A program made the translations under genes and the position numbers. From Phycisphaerae bacterium RAS1 (lineage in GTDB: Bacteria; Planctomycetota; Phycisphaerae; UBA1845; Fen-1342), in NCBI GenBank assembly GCA_007859745.1, contig SMLU01000001.1, positions 2,232,001-2,296,000 on the forward strand: a stretch of DNA of 64,000 nucleotides, read 5' to 3'. Numbering within the stretch: position 1 is the stretch's first letter; each line of letters begins with the position of its first letter. This document shows, in pieces, positions 51,122 through 60,321 of this stretch. A model generated the notes under the pieces. The model was not told the origin of the DNA, searched no databases, and worked only from the letters and a program-made list of their open reading frames with translations.

Positions 51122-54016
51122 TCATGGCGCCGGAGCTTCCGCCGGTTGAGAGGTTGCCGGGTCGCGGAGGAGCTTGGCGCGCCAGGCGGCGGCCGCCGGG
51201 GCTTTGCCGGCGTCGGGGTGTTGCTGGTTCCACAATTCGTAGATACGCGCGACGCGCTCGAGGGTTGTCTGCTTCCACGCGGCCGGCGCGGATTCATCCG
51301 CCTCCATGCGGGCGTGACCGTCGAGCGCCAGGGCTTCGGCTTCTTCGAACTTGCCGAGCTGGGCGAGGCAGAGCGCCAGCAGGGTGGCGGTGCTGTGGCG
51401 AATCCAATGGGGCGGGTTTGCGGCGCTGCGGATGGCGAGGCACTCGCGCAGCAGCGGTTCGGCGTCTGCCGGCCGCTTCTGGTCCAGGAGCATGAGTGCA
51501 ATGGTCGCGAGCGTGTTTGAGATGTCGGAATGCTGCGCGGGGAGCAGCTTGCGGCGCAGGTCGAGGGCCTGCTGCAGCAACGGCTCAGCAAGATCGACGC
51601 GGCCGCGGATGCGCAGCAGATCGCCGAGGCCGAAAATGAGCTGGGCGGTGAGCACATGTTCGTCGCCGAGGCTGCGGCGGGCCATGTCGAGGGCTTCTCG
51701 CATCAGCGTTTCCGCCTCTTCGAGGCGATCCGCGTTTTGCAGGACCCCGGCGAGGTTTCCGAGGCTCATCGCGAGGTCGGGGTGCCCGGGTTCCAGGAGG
51801 CGGCGCTGCATGGCGAGGGCTTCCTGGAAGAGCGAGACGGATTCGTTCAGGTCGCCGCATTCGAACAGCGTGTTGCCGAGATCATTCAAGGCGACGACGA
51901 CATTCGGGTGCGGCGCGGGGTAAAGGCGGCGGAAGATGAGGAGCGCGTCGCGAAGGGCGCGCTGGGCTTGCGAGCAGCGTCCCTGGGCGCGGAGCACATT
52001 GCCGAGCCGTTCGAGGCACTCGGCCTGATTTGATGGTTCTTCGGTCTGGAGCGCGCGGTAGAGGTCCGCGGCTTCGCGCAGGTGCGATTCGGCCTCGTCG
52101 AACTTCTCCTGGAAAAAGAGCTGCGTTCCGAGGTTGACCAGCGCTGTCGCCAGCAGCTCGTGGTCGCCGCCGCTGGAGCGACGGAGAATGTTCAGCGCGG
52201 CGCGGAGAATTATCTCAGCCTCGGCGGCGCGGCCCTGGTCGCCGCGCAGGCCGGCGAGGTCGAGTTGGCAGCGGATCGTGCGCTCATCGCCGTCACCGAA
52301 GAGTGCGGCGCTGAGGTCGGCGGCGCGGTGCAGGTGTTCTTCGGCGGGGTCGTAGAGTCCCAGCGAGCGGTAGGTGCGGCCGATGGTGGTGCGGAGGTCG
52401 AGCTCGATTTCACCCTGCTCGGCGAGCGCCCCTTGTTCGAGTCGGCGGGCGGCCTGGTCGAGCGCGTCGCGGACGGTGACCTCGCGGCCCTGGGCCTGGC
52501 GCGGATCGACCGATGAGAAGACTTGCTGGAGGAACGACTTGACGGCCAGGGCCTTGACTGTCTCGGCCTTGGCGAGCGATTCGCTGCGCTCGGCGCGCTC
52601 GCGCTGCGCGCGCTCGGAAAGCTCGGCGCGGCGCGCCGCGTCGCGCTCGGCGCCGCGCTGTTGTTCCGCAAGTTGCGCCTGGTCGCGGGCCGCCGCGGTT
52701 TGCCGCCACTGCGCCAGCGACACGGCCAGCGCGGCGCTGACGAGCAGAACGAACCCTGCGGCTATGCCGACGGCGACGCGGTGGCGACGGAGCTGTTTGC
52801 GCAGCACGTATCCGGCGGAGTCGCGCTTGGCTTCGATGGCTTCGCCCGCGAGGTAGCGCTCCAATTCGCGGGCCAGCTCGCCGGCGGACTGGTAGCGCCG
52901 CTCGCGCTCCTTGCTGAGGCATTTGAGAAGGATGGTCTCGAGCTCGTCGTCGAGTCCGGGGCGAATCGGGTCGGTCTTGACGATGCGCTCGAGCACTTCG
53001 CGGGTGCTGCCGCGGTGGTCGAAGGGGAAGCCGCCGGTGAGAACCTGGTAGAGCATGACACCCAGCGAATAGACGTCGGTCCGCACGTCGAGTTCGTCGG
53101 AGCGGCCGTCGGCCTGCTCCGGGCTGGCCCAGTAGAGCGAGCCGACGAACTGGCCGGTCTGCGTCAACGCCGCCGACGCGCCGTGGGCCGCCGGGTCCTC
53201 GGCGGAGAGCTTGGCCAGTCCGAAATCGAGGATGTGCGGCTCGCCGGCGGGGTCGACGCGGATGTTGCCGGGTTTGAGGTCGCGGTGGATGACGCCACGC
53301 AGATGGGCGACGTTGACGGCGTCGCAGATTTTCACGAAGAGGCGCAGGGCGGGGGCGATCGCGATTCTGAAGTCGCGCCGGATGGCGATCGATTGTCGGC
53401 GGCCGCGCGGTTCGGCGGGCTGCCGGCCGGGGAGGTTCTCTGCGGCCCAGTCGTCGAGGGGCAGGCCGGGGACGAAGTCCATGACGTAATAGGCGCAGCC
53501 GGCGGTTTCGCCGCTGTCGTGCACGGTGACGATGTTGGGGTGCCGGAGTTGCGCGAGGATCTGGATTTCCTGCTGAAAGCGGGCGACATCGACCGGGGCG
53601 GCAAGCGGTCCCTCGCGGAGCAGCTTGACGGCGACCGTCCGGCCGGTGGAGAGCTGAATCGCGCGACAGACAACGCCTTGCCCCCCGCGGTGCAGCTCGG
53701 CTTCGATGCGGTAGCCGGGGATGGTCTCGGCTACGACGCGTCCGGGCAGTGCCGGCGCGGGCGAGGCGACTTCATCGTCGGCTTCGGCAAAGGCACTCGA
53801 ATCCGAGTGGGCACGGCGGCGGGCGGCCTCGATGAGGGAGCGTTTCCGCAGTTCGGCGCCCAGTTCCGGCTGAAGCTGCGGATGAGCGGCGAGCACCTGA
53901 TCGTCCGTCAGCGACTCACCGGCGCAGCGGCGGGCGAAGAGGTCGGCGATAATGCTTTGAATCTGGCGGGGGCGACCGGCGTGCGTTTCGTCGGATGGAC
54001 CGCTGGAAGAGCTCAT
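51122..54016 (-). CDS. Ser/Thr protein kinase with transmembrane segment and TPR repeats
   Basis: A 964-residue membrane kinase. A short N-terminal domain is followed by a Hanks-type kinase domain (about 70-360): Gly loop ELHRGGQGVVC, VAVKLL with the ATP-binding Lys, catalytic HRDLKPGNI, DFGLAKL, and YWASPEQADG activation segment. Then a TM helix (VAVGIAAGFVLLVSAALAVSLAQW), a coiled coil rich in Ala/Arg/Glu (EQQRGAERDAARRAELSERAQRERAE), and about ten TPR-type repeats to the C-terminus. Good ribosome binding site (GGGAAGG). It lies about 100 bases downstream of the sigma factor gene, a pairing typical of planctomycetes. Confidence 0.94.
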   Translation of the reverse strand: MSSSSGPSDETHAGRPRQIQSIIADLFARRCAGESLTDDQVLAAHPQLQPELGAELRKRSLIEAARRRAHSDSSAFAEADDEVASPAPALPGRVVAETIPGYRIEAELHRGGQGVVCRAIQLSTGRTVAVKLLREGPLAAPVDVARFQQEIQILAQLRHPNIVTVHDSGETAGCAYYVMDFVPGLPLDDWAAENLPGRQPAEPRGRRQSIAIRRDFRIAIAPALRLFVKICDAVNVAHLRGVIHRDLKPGNIRVDPAGEPHILDFGLAKLSAEDPAAHGASAALTQTGQFVGSLYWASPEQADGRSDELDVRTDVYSLGVMLYQVLTGGFPFDHRGSTREVLERIVKTDPIRPGLDDELETILLKCLSKERERRYQSAGELARELERYLAGEAIEAKRDSAGYVLRKQLRRHRVAVGIAAGFVLLVSAALAVSLAQWRQTAAARDQAQLAEQQRGAERDAARRAELSERAQRERAERSESLAKAETVKALAVKSFLQQVFSSVDPRQAQGREVTVRDALDQAARRLEQGALAEQGEIELDLRTTIGRTYRSLGLYDPAEEHLHRAADLSAALFGDGDERTIRCQLDLAGLRGDQGRAAEAEIILRAALNILRRSSGGDHELLATALVNLGTQLFFQEKFDEAESHLREAADLYRALQTEEPSNQAECLERLGNVLRAQGRCSQAQRALRDALLIFRRLYPAPHPNVVVALNDLGNTLFECGDLNESVSLFQEALAMQRRLLEPGHPDLAMSLGNLAGVLQNADRLEEAETLMREALDMARRSLGDEHVLTAQLIFGLGDLLRIRGRVDLAEPLLQQALDLRRKLLPAQHSDISNTLATIALMLLDQKRPADAEPLLRECLAIRSAANPPHWIRHSTATLLALCLAQLGKFEEAEALALDGHARMEADESAPAAWKQTTLERVARIYELWNQQHPDAGKAPAAAAWRAKLLRDPATSQPAEAPAP

Positions 54017-54118
54017 CGCAGACCTTCCCTCGCTTTGCCGGCGACGGCATGCGCGGCGGGCCGGATTCGCCGCCGGATGGCCCGCCGCTTCCACTTCATG
54101 GCGATCCGGGGGGTGCGC

Positions 54119-54751
54119 TTACTCCTTGCGGCTGAAAAAATTCATGGACTCGCCCAGTGCGGCCGCCATGCGGCGCAGACCGCGGTGGCAGAGCTGATGT
54201 ACTGCGCCTTCGGTTCGATTCATGCGTGCGGCGATCTCGGCGATGGGGAGTCCTTCAATGTAGCGCATTTCCAGGGCTCGGCGAAGATCATCGGACAGGT
54301 GCGCCAGGGCGGCCCGGACGGCGTCGGTGGCATCGAGCCGGGCGGCCGAGCGGCTTGGCGTCTGCGAATGGGTCGCGAGAAGCCCCAGCAGGGAGACGAC
54401 GGACGCCTCCTGGCCTGCCGGCGCGTCCAGCCGCCGGGCGCCCCCGCCGCGCTTGGCCGCGCGGGCGTTGCGGATCGCGTCGCGGAGCTGGTTCATGCCG
54501 ATGCCGGACAGCCAGGCGCCGAACGTGGCGTGTTCGGCGAGCTGGAAGGACTGAATGCGGCGGAAGACGACGACATACGCTTCCTGCGCTACATCGTCGG
54601 CGCTGAGCGCGGCCCGAAGTTCCTGCGGAATGCGGGCGGCAATCTGGGCCACGATCCGGTCGTGGTGCAGCACGAGCAGGTCGGCGAGGGCTTGCTCGTC
54701 GCCGGCCGTGGCCCGTCCCAAGAGCACGGTTTCGTTTGACTCAGCCGACAT
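54119..54751 (-). CDS. ECF-type RNA polymerase sigma factor
   Basis: A 210-residue sigma-70 family protein. Region 2 is present (LADLLVLHHDRIVAQIA, SADDVAQEAYVVVFRRIQSFQ and FGAWLSGIGMNQLRDAIR), as is region 4 with helix-turn-helix (LSDDLRRALEMRYIEGLPIAEIAARMNRTEGAVHQLCHRGLRRM). No anti-sigma gene is adjacent, but a Ser/Thr kinase gene follows directly, as in planctomycete ECF groups thought to be controlled by kinases. It probably directs expression of some neighbouring surface genes. This is an inference. Confidence 0.93.
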   Translation of the reverse strand: MSAESNETVLLGRATAGDEQALADLLVLHHDRIVAQIAARIPQELRAALSADDVAQEAYVVVFRRIQSFQLAEHATFGAWLSGIGMNQLRDAIRNARAAKRGGGARRLDAPAGQEASVVSLLGLLATHSQTPSRSAARLDATDAVRAALAHLSDDLRRALEMRYIEGLPIAEIAARMNRTEGAVHQLCHRGLRRMAAALGESMNFFSRKE

Positions 54752-54954
54752 GGACGGCGAGGGCTCCGGTTAGGCCGCTTCGATCGCAGATCGGCGGGGG
54801 GGCCGCGCTACGTGCCCGTCGAGTGTACCGCCCGCCGGTCGAAATCCAAGTTTTTCGTAAGCGCGGCGGTCGGGCGGCCATTGGTTGCTTGTGCCGCTCA
54901 GGGTGGTCCTGAACGGCGAGACGGACGAACGCGGGCTGCGGAAAGGGAACGGTT

Positions 54955-55209
54955 ATGTGGACGAAGATGCTCAAGACGGTTGCGGTGTGCGGCGTGGTTC
55001 TGGCCGCGGGGACGGGTTGCGATGAGATGGGCGGGGCGCTGCTGGGCGAACTGGGCTCGTTCGAGGAGTCCTACTCGGAAGAGTCCTTCTTCATGGATCA
55101 GTCCGGCGACGGGTCGGGAGGCTATCAGGATTCGGGTTCGCTCAACGCGGATATCGCCTCGAACACGGCGTGGATCAACTCCGGCGCGGGCGACTGGTCG
55201 TCGCGGTAG
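54955..55209 (+). CDS. Small hypothetical lipoprotein
   Basis: An 84-residue lipoprotein with signal peptide and lipobox VLAAGTGCDEMGG, then an acidic, Ser/Gly-rich mature part (SFEESYSEESFFMDQSGDG). GAAAGGGAACG lies just upstream of the ATG. Divergent from the sigma factor gene, 203 bases apart, and ends before a terminator. No family recognised. Confidence 0.7.
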   Translation: MWTKMLKTVAVCGVVLAAGTGCDEMGGALLGELGSFEESYSEESFFMDQSGDGSGGYQDSGSLNADIASNTAWINSGAGDWSSR

Positions 55210-55261
55210 CGGCTGTCGCGCGGACATGCCGACGCAAAGGCCGTCGTGTGATGGAAATCTC

Positions 55262-55298
55262 CGGGACCGGAATGCTCCGTGTGGAGCGTCCGGTCCCG
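55262..55298 (+). terminator. Hairpin terminator of the small lipoprotein gene
   Basis: Outer arms CGGGACCGG / CCGGTCCCG with an inner GCTCC / GGAGC stem, 52 bases after the stop. No U-run, so termination may be incomplete and the next gene partly co-transcribed. Confidence 0.65.
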
Positions 55299-55349
55299 CT
55301 TTGCAGGAAGCGACTCAAACCGGCGAAAGCCGAAAGGAAAAGTGCTGTG

Positions 55350-57269
55350 ATGATTGCCGAAATGCTGAAACGCGTGCATCGGAAGTGGATGGGCGGAACG
55401 TCCGCGACGGTCATGAGCTGCGCCGTGCTGCTGCTGACGGCCAACCCCGACGGGTGCACCCCGGCGGAGGACAACGGATTCGAACATAAACCGACGCCGG
55501 TGCAGGAGCAGGGAGACGCGGAGGACCGGGTGTACACGCCGACGCGCGTGAAGGGACCGATCGACCGGGTGGAGTTGCCGGATCTGGCGCGCCCGATGGA
55601 GGCGTTGGACATCGACTATCGCGATTTCACGCTGGATATTTTGCACGACGGCGACGGCTCGGTGGCGCAGACGTTTACGTTCTTCGCCGGCGCCGATGTC
55701 GAGTCGTTCCGATTCGAACTGACGGCGGCGCAGCTCGAACCCGAGCCGCAGCCGGGCGACGATGATTCGCTCACGGAACTCAACCCGCGGCGGGCGAAGC
55801 TGGAAGTGCTGTCGGGCGGCGGGCAGTTGGTGCAGACGATCGAGACGAACGGCAGGATCACGACCGGCGAGATTTCCGGAAACGTCGGGCTGCTGCGCGT
55901 GACGGCCGCAGCGTGGCAGCAGTACATGCCGCCGCAGATCACGGTGCATTCGCTGCACGCCCTGCGAGCAAAGGTCCGGCTTAGCGTTCCGCTGATTCGC
56001 ATCGAGCGCGGCCTTGCGAATTCGGTCTCATCGGCGCCGCTGGCGCTAAATGAGCCGGTCGAGATGGCGCTGACGCCGGACCAGCGCACTTATTTCTTTT
56101 CAATCAGCGGCGTTGCGGGGCGGAACATTGACGTTGCCGTGGATGGGGCCGGGCGCGAGCTGGCGGACGGATCGGCCGGCGCGAAGCTGCGGATCGTCGA
56201 TGCGGCGGCGGGCGCCTTCCCGCTCAGCGACGCGCCGATCGCGGGCCGCAGCGTCGAAGTATGGCCGCGTTTTGACGCCGGCGATCCGACGACGAAGGAC
56301 GACGATCGCTTCCGCGGCGCGCCCTTCCGGCGCTTCGCGCCGGCGACGACGGACACGCTGCTGCTTGCGGTGACGAACGAGGGTGTCGGCGGTCTCGGGC
56401 ACGTGCGGATTCGGGTGAATGAAATCGTATCCACGGGCCTCTCGTTTCCGTCGGATGAACCGGAGGCGTTCACGCGGATGCCGTTCAGCCCGGCGACGGT
56501 GGTCATTGGCGTCGATCGCGACCCGGCCCCGGGCGCGGCGATGGGTATTTTTCCCGCGACGTTGGATTGCACGAACTATGCCGGCCTGACGGGCATGGTC
56601 ACCGTCTCTGGACCGCCCGTCTGGGTTCCGGGGCCTTCGCACCTCGAGTGCGTCACTATCTGGGGAGAGGAATACTGCGTGGAGGTTCCCGGCGATCCCG
56701 TGCAGGTCCCCGGACCTTCGGTCCCGGCGCCGCGCTTCCCGCCGGTCTGCTATGACGGCCACGAGGGCACGGACTATCCGCTTCTGCTTGGCCGAATCGG
56801 GCAGGAGATCGGCGTGGACGTGACGGCGGCGGCGGCGGGAATCGTGGTCCGAACCGGCGACGGACACGCTGACGACTGCTTCGCCGATCCTTTTAATGAG
56901 TTCAAGCCGCGCTGTCCGGATACGCGGAATCCGGCCAACTTCATCATCGTGCGGCAGAACGATGGCCTGGTTGCCGCGTACTTCCACCTGGCGACCGATT
57001 CGGTCGCGGTGAGCGTTGGACAGCGCGTGGCGTGCGGGCAGTTCCTGGGTCTGGCGGCCAGCTCCGGCGACTCGACGGCGCCGCACCTGCACTTCGAGTT
57101 GCAGAATCTGTCGCCGACGGCGTTCGATCCGAACGCGGCGCCGGTGAGCGTGCTTCAGGATTGGAGCCTGTTCAGCGTGCGAAACAGCGGCGTCGCGGTT
57201 GATCCATACCTGCCCAATCTGTGGGCGGCGCTGGACGCATTCGGCGAGCCGATTCCGGTTTGCCCGTGA
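55350..57269 (+). CDS. Exported M23 (LytM-type) metallopeptidase
   Basis: A 639-residue exported protein. The N-terminus is signal-like (SCAVLLLTANPDGCTPA; a lipoprotein form with Cys is possible). A long Ig-like/beta-rich middle region (residues 50-440) with LPFSP-type loops precedes the C-terminal M23 domain. That domain contains CYDGHEGTDYPL (first metal ligands), VAAYFHLATDSVAV and the second motif APHLHFEL. Such enzymes cleave peptidoglycan cross-bridges. A conserved HLHF and HxxxD pair supports activity. GAAAGGAAAAG precedes the start, and a GTG one codon earlier is the alternative. Confidence 0.88.
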   Translation: MIAEMLKRVHRKWMGGTSATVMSCAVLLLTANPDGCTPAEDNGFEHKPTPVQEQGDAEDRVYTPTRVKGPIDRVELPDLARPMEALDIDYRDFTLDILHDGDGSVAQTFTFFAGADVESFRFELTAAQLEPEPQPGDDDSLTELNPRRAKLEVLSGGGQLVQTIETNGRITTGEISGNVGLLRVTAAAWQQYMPPQITVHSLHALRAKVRLSVPLIRIERGLANSVSSAPLALNEPVEMALTPDQRTYFFSISGVAGRNIDVAVDGAGRELADGSAGAKLRIVDAAAGAFPLSDAPIAGRSVEVWPRFDAGDPTTKDDDRFRGAPFRRFAPATTDTLLLAVTNEGVGGLGHVRIRVNEIVSTGLSFPSDEPEAFTRMPFSPATVVIGVDRDPAPGAAMGIFPATLDCTNYAGLTGMVTVSGPPVWVPGPSHLECVTIWGEEYCVEVPGDPVQVPGPSVPAPRFPPVCYDGHEGTDYPLLLGRIGQEIGVDVTAAAAGIVVRTGDGHADDCFADPFNEFKPRCPDTRNPANFIIVRQNDGLVAAYFHLATDSVAVSVGQRVACGQFLGLAASSGDSTAPHLHFELQNLSPTAFDPNAAPVSVLQDWSLFSVRNSGVAVDPYLPNLWAALDAFGEPIPVCP

Positions 57270-57306
57270 CCGTCTCGTAAGGCGGCTCAAAAGCACATTC
57301 ACCGCT

Positions 57307-57349
57307 CCGCACCCACGCTTGGCGCTGTTTCGGCCAAACGTGGGTGCGG
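57307..57349 (+). terminator. Hairpin terminator of the M23 gene
   Basis: Arms CCGCACCCACG / CGTGGGTGCGG (11 base pairs) with an inner TTGGC / GCCAA stem, 38 bases after the stop codon. Confidence 0.75.
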
Positions 57350-57365
57350 GCGCGCTGCCGCTCGA

Positions 57366-57443
57366 CCCGATATGATCCGGCGGTCCGGAAGTTGCGGCGG
57401 AAGCGCTGACCGCGAATCGCCGTTCGCGACTCGCCGAGAACGC
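57366..57443. repeat. Direct repeat ATATGATCCGGCGGTCCGGA, copy 1
   Basis: This copy shares ATATGATCCGGCGGTCCGGA and CCGCGAATC-CCGTTCGCGACTCGC with the sequence at 58713-58798, with a variable centre. The two copies flank the pseudopilin gene at 57494-58576 as direct repeats about 1.3 kb apart. Confidence 0.6.
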
Positions 57444-57493
57444 TGGCTTGCGCGTCGCGTTCCGACATGCCACGCAGGGCGGACTTGGTCTGG

Positions 57494-58576
57494 TCATCGC
57501 CGCCAATCGCACGGCGGTGACAAGTTGTCCTCGTAATCGCGAACCGGCCAGCAATCGAACCAAGACGGCGGCATCCAGAGGTCCGGGCAGGAGCCCATCA
57601 GGCGCGCGCACGGCGTCGGATAGCAGTCGAGCTGGTAATAGGCGCCGCGGACAAAATTGAACGTATCGTCAATGTCGGAACAAACGTCGTCGGCCGGCTG
57701 AACTGGCACGCGACCGGCGAAAGTGTAGCGTGCGCTTCCGTCCAGGAATTGAACGTTGTCCATCATCAGATCGCCGTGCCAACCGAAATGCAGCTTCGTG
57801 TCGAAGACCTGATCGAATCCCAGCCCGTACGTGTGCGATCTGAACGGAGCGTCCGCCAGGCCGGGCAATCGCTCCGGATTGGGCAACGTCGAGAGGCGAT
57901 GCGCAATCGGCGAAATCGAAAACGCGTTAGCCCCGACAAAAGCGCTGGTGAAAATCGTGAAGCCCGCGAGAATGTAGCTGTTTCCGAGCATCGGCGACAG
58001 CGGCCGGTCCCAGTTCCCGGACACCAACCAGCGCGCAAACGTGTCCTGGGAAAGCGGGATGCCTGGCACGCCCACGTCCGACGGACAGCGGAAAACGCTC
58101 GACACCGGATCGACGGCGTCGACGCCGATCGCGTCGGGCGTCGCGCCGATGTAGCGATTCAGCGGCCGCGTGCGCGCCGCCCATCGCCGCCCCAACGGAT
58201 CGGATTCGTTGAGATACAAAGAAACGCTGCTCGTCAGTCTATACGGCTCCGTACCCGACGCGCCCCCGACGGAAAAACCGCTCGTCGTGTACCAGAGAGC
58301 GGTTGGGGAGACGCCTTGCGTGATGACCATCCGGTGAATCGGAATCGCATGTTCGCGCGAATCCTCCGCGCTGTAAGTCAGCATCGCCGCCCCGATGTGC
58401 TGCAGGTTCGCCAGGCAAACGGCTTGCGACCGGTCGCCCGACACGCGGCTGAGCGCGGGAAAGGCCAGGAGCGAGAGAGCGAGGATCGCCGCGGCGCTGG
58501 TCAGCACGTCGGCGGCGGCGGCGCCGGGTCTGGCGTGCGGGAGATGAGTGGTCTGCGATGGTGGTGAGGCGTTCAT
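57494..58576 (-). CDS. Atypical pseudopilin-like protein lacking the FTLIE motif
   Basis: A 360-residue protein resembling the planctomycete pseudopilins: an N-terminal hydrophobic helix (TSAAAILALSLLAFPALS), then RSQAVCLANLQHIGAAMLTYSAED like the KxxxCxxNLRQLG region of the others, and FGWHGDLMMDNVQFLDG, the H-x9-DG box. However, the usual prepilin peptidase site and Glu5 (FTLIE) are missing, with an Ala/Gly-rich segment instead. Starts at an ATG with AAGGAGG 6 bases upstream. Flanked by direct repeats. Confidence 0.75.
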   Translation of the reverse strand: MNASPPSQTTHLPHARPGAAAADVLTSAAAILALSLLAFPALSRVSGDRSQAVCLANLQHIGAAMLTYSAEDSREHAIPIHRMVITQGVSPTALWYTTSGFSVGGASGTEPYRLTSSVSLYLNESDPLGRRWAARTRPLNRYIGATPDAIGVDAVDPVSSVFRCPSDVGVPGIPLSQDTFARWLVSGNWDRPLSPMLGNSYILAGFTIFTSAFVGANAFSISPIAHRLSTLPNPERLPGLADAPFRSHTYGLGFDQVFDTKLHFGWHGDLMMDNVQFLDGSARYTFAGRVPVQPADDVCSDIDDTFNFVRGAYYQLDCYPTPCARLMGSCPDLWMPPSWFDCWPVRDYEDNLSPPCDWRR

Positions 58577-58712
58577 GAGGGGCCTCCTTTCCATGTTCAT
58601 CAACGCAATCGGCCGGCGCGGCTTTCCCTGTTCCGGCTGGCCAGGGTGCGCCGGAAACCCGCGCGGCTCCGCCGCGGCTAAACGTGAGGACGCGCGCGAC
58701 GCTCGGCGCGCG

Positions 58713-58798
58713 ATATCATGCGGCGGTCCGGAGGCTGGAGCGCCCGCGAAGTTCGCGCATTACGAACCGCGAATCCCCGTTCGCGACTCGCCGACACC
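58713..58798. repeat. Direct repeat ATATGATCCGGCGGTCCGGA, copy 2
   Basis: This copy reads ATATCATGCGGCGGTCCGGA and, after about 40 bases, CCGCGAATCCCCGTTCGCGA. It lies in the leader of the M24 peptidase gene and is the partner of 57366-57443. Confidence 0.6.
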
Positions 58799-58821
58799 CG
58801 CTCTCCGGCAAGGAGCCGCCC

Positions 58822-60216
58822 ATGTCCACGCCCGTCAAGATGCCCTCGCCGCCCGACGCCTATCGTCGTCGCAGGGCGAAGCTGGCTTCACATTTGAAAC
58901 GTCCGCTGGTCGTCTTCGCCGGCCACGCGCCGTCAAGAAACTACGCCGCCAACGTCTATCCGCTCCGCCCCAGCAGCACCTACCTCTACTTCGGCGGACC
59001 GTTCATCGAGCACGCCGCGTGGCTGATCACACCCGGCAGCGACGGGGACAACGGCTGCACACTGTTTCGTCCGGTGGCCGGACCCGACGACGCCGTCTGG
59101 CTCGGACCGACGCCCAGCGACGGCGATTACGCCTTCGCCGCCGGCGTCGCCGCCAGCCGCATCGCCGATCTGGACAAGCTCGAAGCGGCCGTCGCCGGTC
59201 GTGGAGCGGTGGCGATTATCCCGCCATTCCCGGACACGATTGCGCTGGCGGCAAAGCTGAAGCTCGCGCCGCTGGGCGACGAGGAGATCATCCCGCTCGC
59301 CGCGATGCGTGTCCGCAAGGACGAGCACGAGCTGGCCGCGATGCGCTACGCCGCCGAGATCGGCTGCGACGCGCACCGGGCCGCGATGGCGGTCATCCGG
59401 CCCGAAATGCTGGAGGCCGACGTGGCCGCAGAATACGAAGCCGTGCTGGTCGCCAACCAGTGCCGGCATCCCTACACGCCCATCATCACCATCCGCGGCG
59501 AAGTGCTGCACGGCAACGGGCATCCGAACATGCTCGACCCGGGCGCGATGCTGCTGATGGACGCCGGCGCCGAGGAGCCGGGCGGCTACGCGACCGACAT
59601 CACGCGCGTCGTCCCGGTGAACGGCCAGTGGACCACGATTCAGCGGCACATCTACGACGCCGTCCTGCGGGCCAACCGGGCCGCGATCGAGGCCTGCACG
59701 CCGGGGCGGCGCTTTCGCGAGATTCACTTCCTCGCGGCCCGCGTCATCGCCGAAGGGCTGGCGCAGGCCGAGTTGCTGGTCGGCGATCCGGCCGCATTGG
59801 TGGAGCGCAACGCGCACGCTCTCTTTTTCACGCACGGCCTGGGTCATCTGATCGGTCTCGATGTCCACGATCTGCGGGAGTTCGGCCCAGCCGCGACCTA
59901 CGCCCCCGGACGCCAGCCGCCAACGGAGTTCGGCGGGCGCTACCTGCGGATGGACCGCGATCTGGAGCCGGGGATGACGCTGACGATCGAACCGGGCATC
60001 TACCTGACGCCGGAGGTGTGGGAGCGCAAGGACCTGTGCGGCCCGCTGGAGGACGTGATCAACCGTCCGAAGATCGAGGCGCTATTGGCTGAGCGCTTCG
60101 GCGGTATTCGCATCGAGCACACGGTGTGCGTCCGCGCGGAGGGCGCGGCGGAGATTCTGACCGACGCGGTGCCGACCGATGCGGATGAAGTGCTTGAAAT
60201 GGTCGGCATCGCCTGA
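58822..60216 (+). CDS. Xaa-Pro aminopeptidase family (M24B) metallopeptidase
   Basis: A 464-residue enzyme of the creatinase/prolidase fold that removes N-terminal residues linked to proline. N-terminal domain (residues 1-170) with YLYFGGPFIEHAAWL, then the pita-bread catalytic domain. The five metal ligands are visible: Asp in LLMDAGAE, Asp in TDITRVV, His in HGLGHLIGLDVHD, Glu in TIEPGIYLTP and Glu in GIRIEHTVCV. AAGGAG lies 6 bases before the ATG. Length agrees with PepP-type enzymes. Confidence 0.94.
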   Translation: MSTPVKMPSPPDAYRRRRAKLASHLKRPLVVFAGHAPSRNYAANVYPLRPSSTYLYFGGPFIEHAAWLITPGSDGDNGCTLFRPVAGPDDAVWLGPTPSDGDYAFAAGVAASRIADLDKLEAAVAGRGAVAIIPPFPDTIALAAKLKLAPLGDEEIIPLAAMRVRKDEHELAAMRYAAEIGCDAHRAAMAVIRPEMLEADVAAEYEAVLVANQCRHPYTPIITIRGEVLHGNGHPNMLDPGAMLLMDAGAEEPGGYATDITRVVPVNGQWTTIQRHIYDAVLRANRAAIEACTPGRRFREIHFLAARVIAEGLAQAELLVGDPAALVERNAHALFFTHGLGHLIGLDVHDLREFGPAATYAPGRQPPTEFGGRYLRMDRDLEPGMTLTIEPGIYLTPEVWERKDLCGPLEDVINRPKIEALLAERFGGIRIEHTVCVRAEGAAEILTDAVPTDADEVLEMVGIA

Positions 60217-60230
60217 GAGCCGCGCGCGAA

Positions 60231-60294
60231 TCAGAACGCGAAGCGCAAGCGAGCGCCTGTGGGAGTTCGCGCTCGCTTGCGCTTCGCGTTCCGA
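60231..60294. repeat. Hairpin repeat, GAACGCGAAGCGCAAGCGAG family
   Basis: Inverted repeat with arms TCAGAACGCGAAGCGCAAGC and complement, 15 bases after the M24 stop. Between convergent genes, so possibly a two-way terminator. Confidence 0.8.
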
Positions 60295-60321
60295 TCTGCG
60301 GCGGCGACTTGCGCCGTTGAT

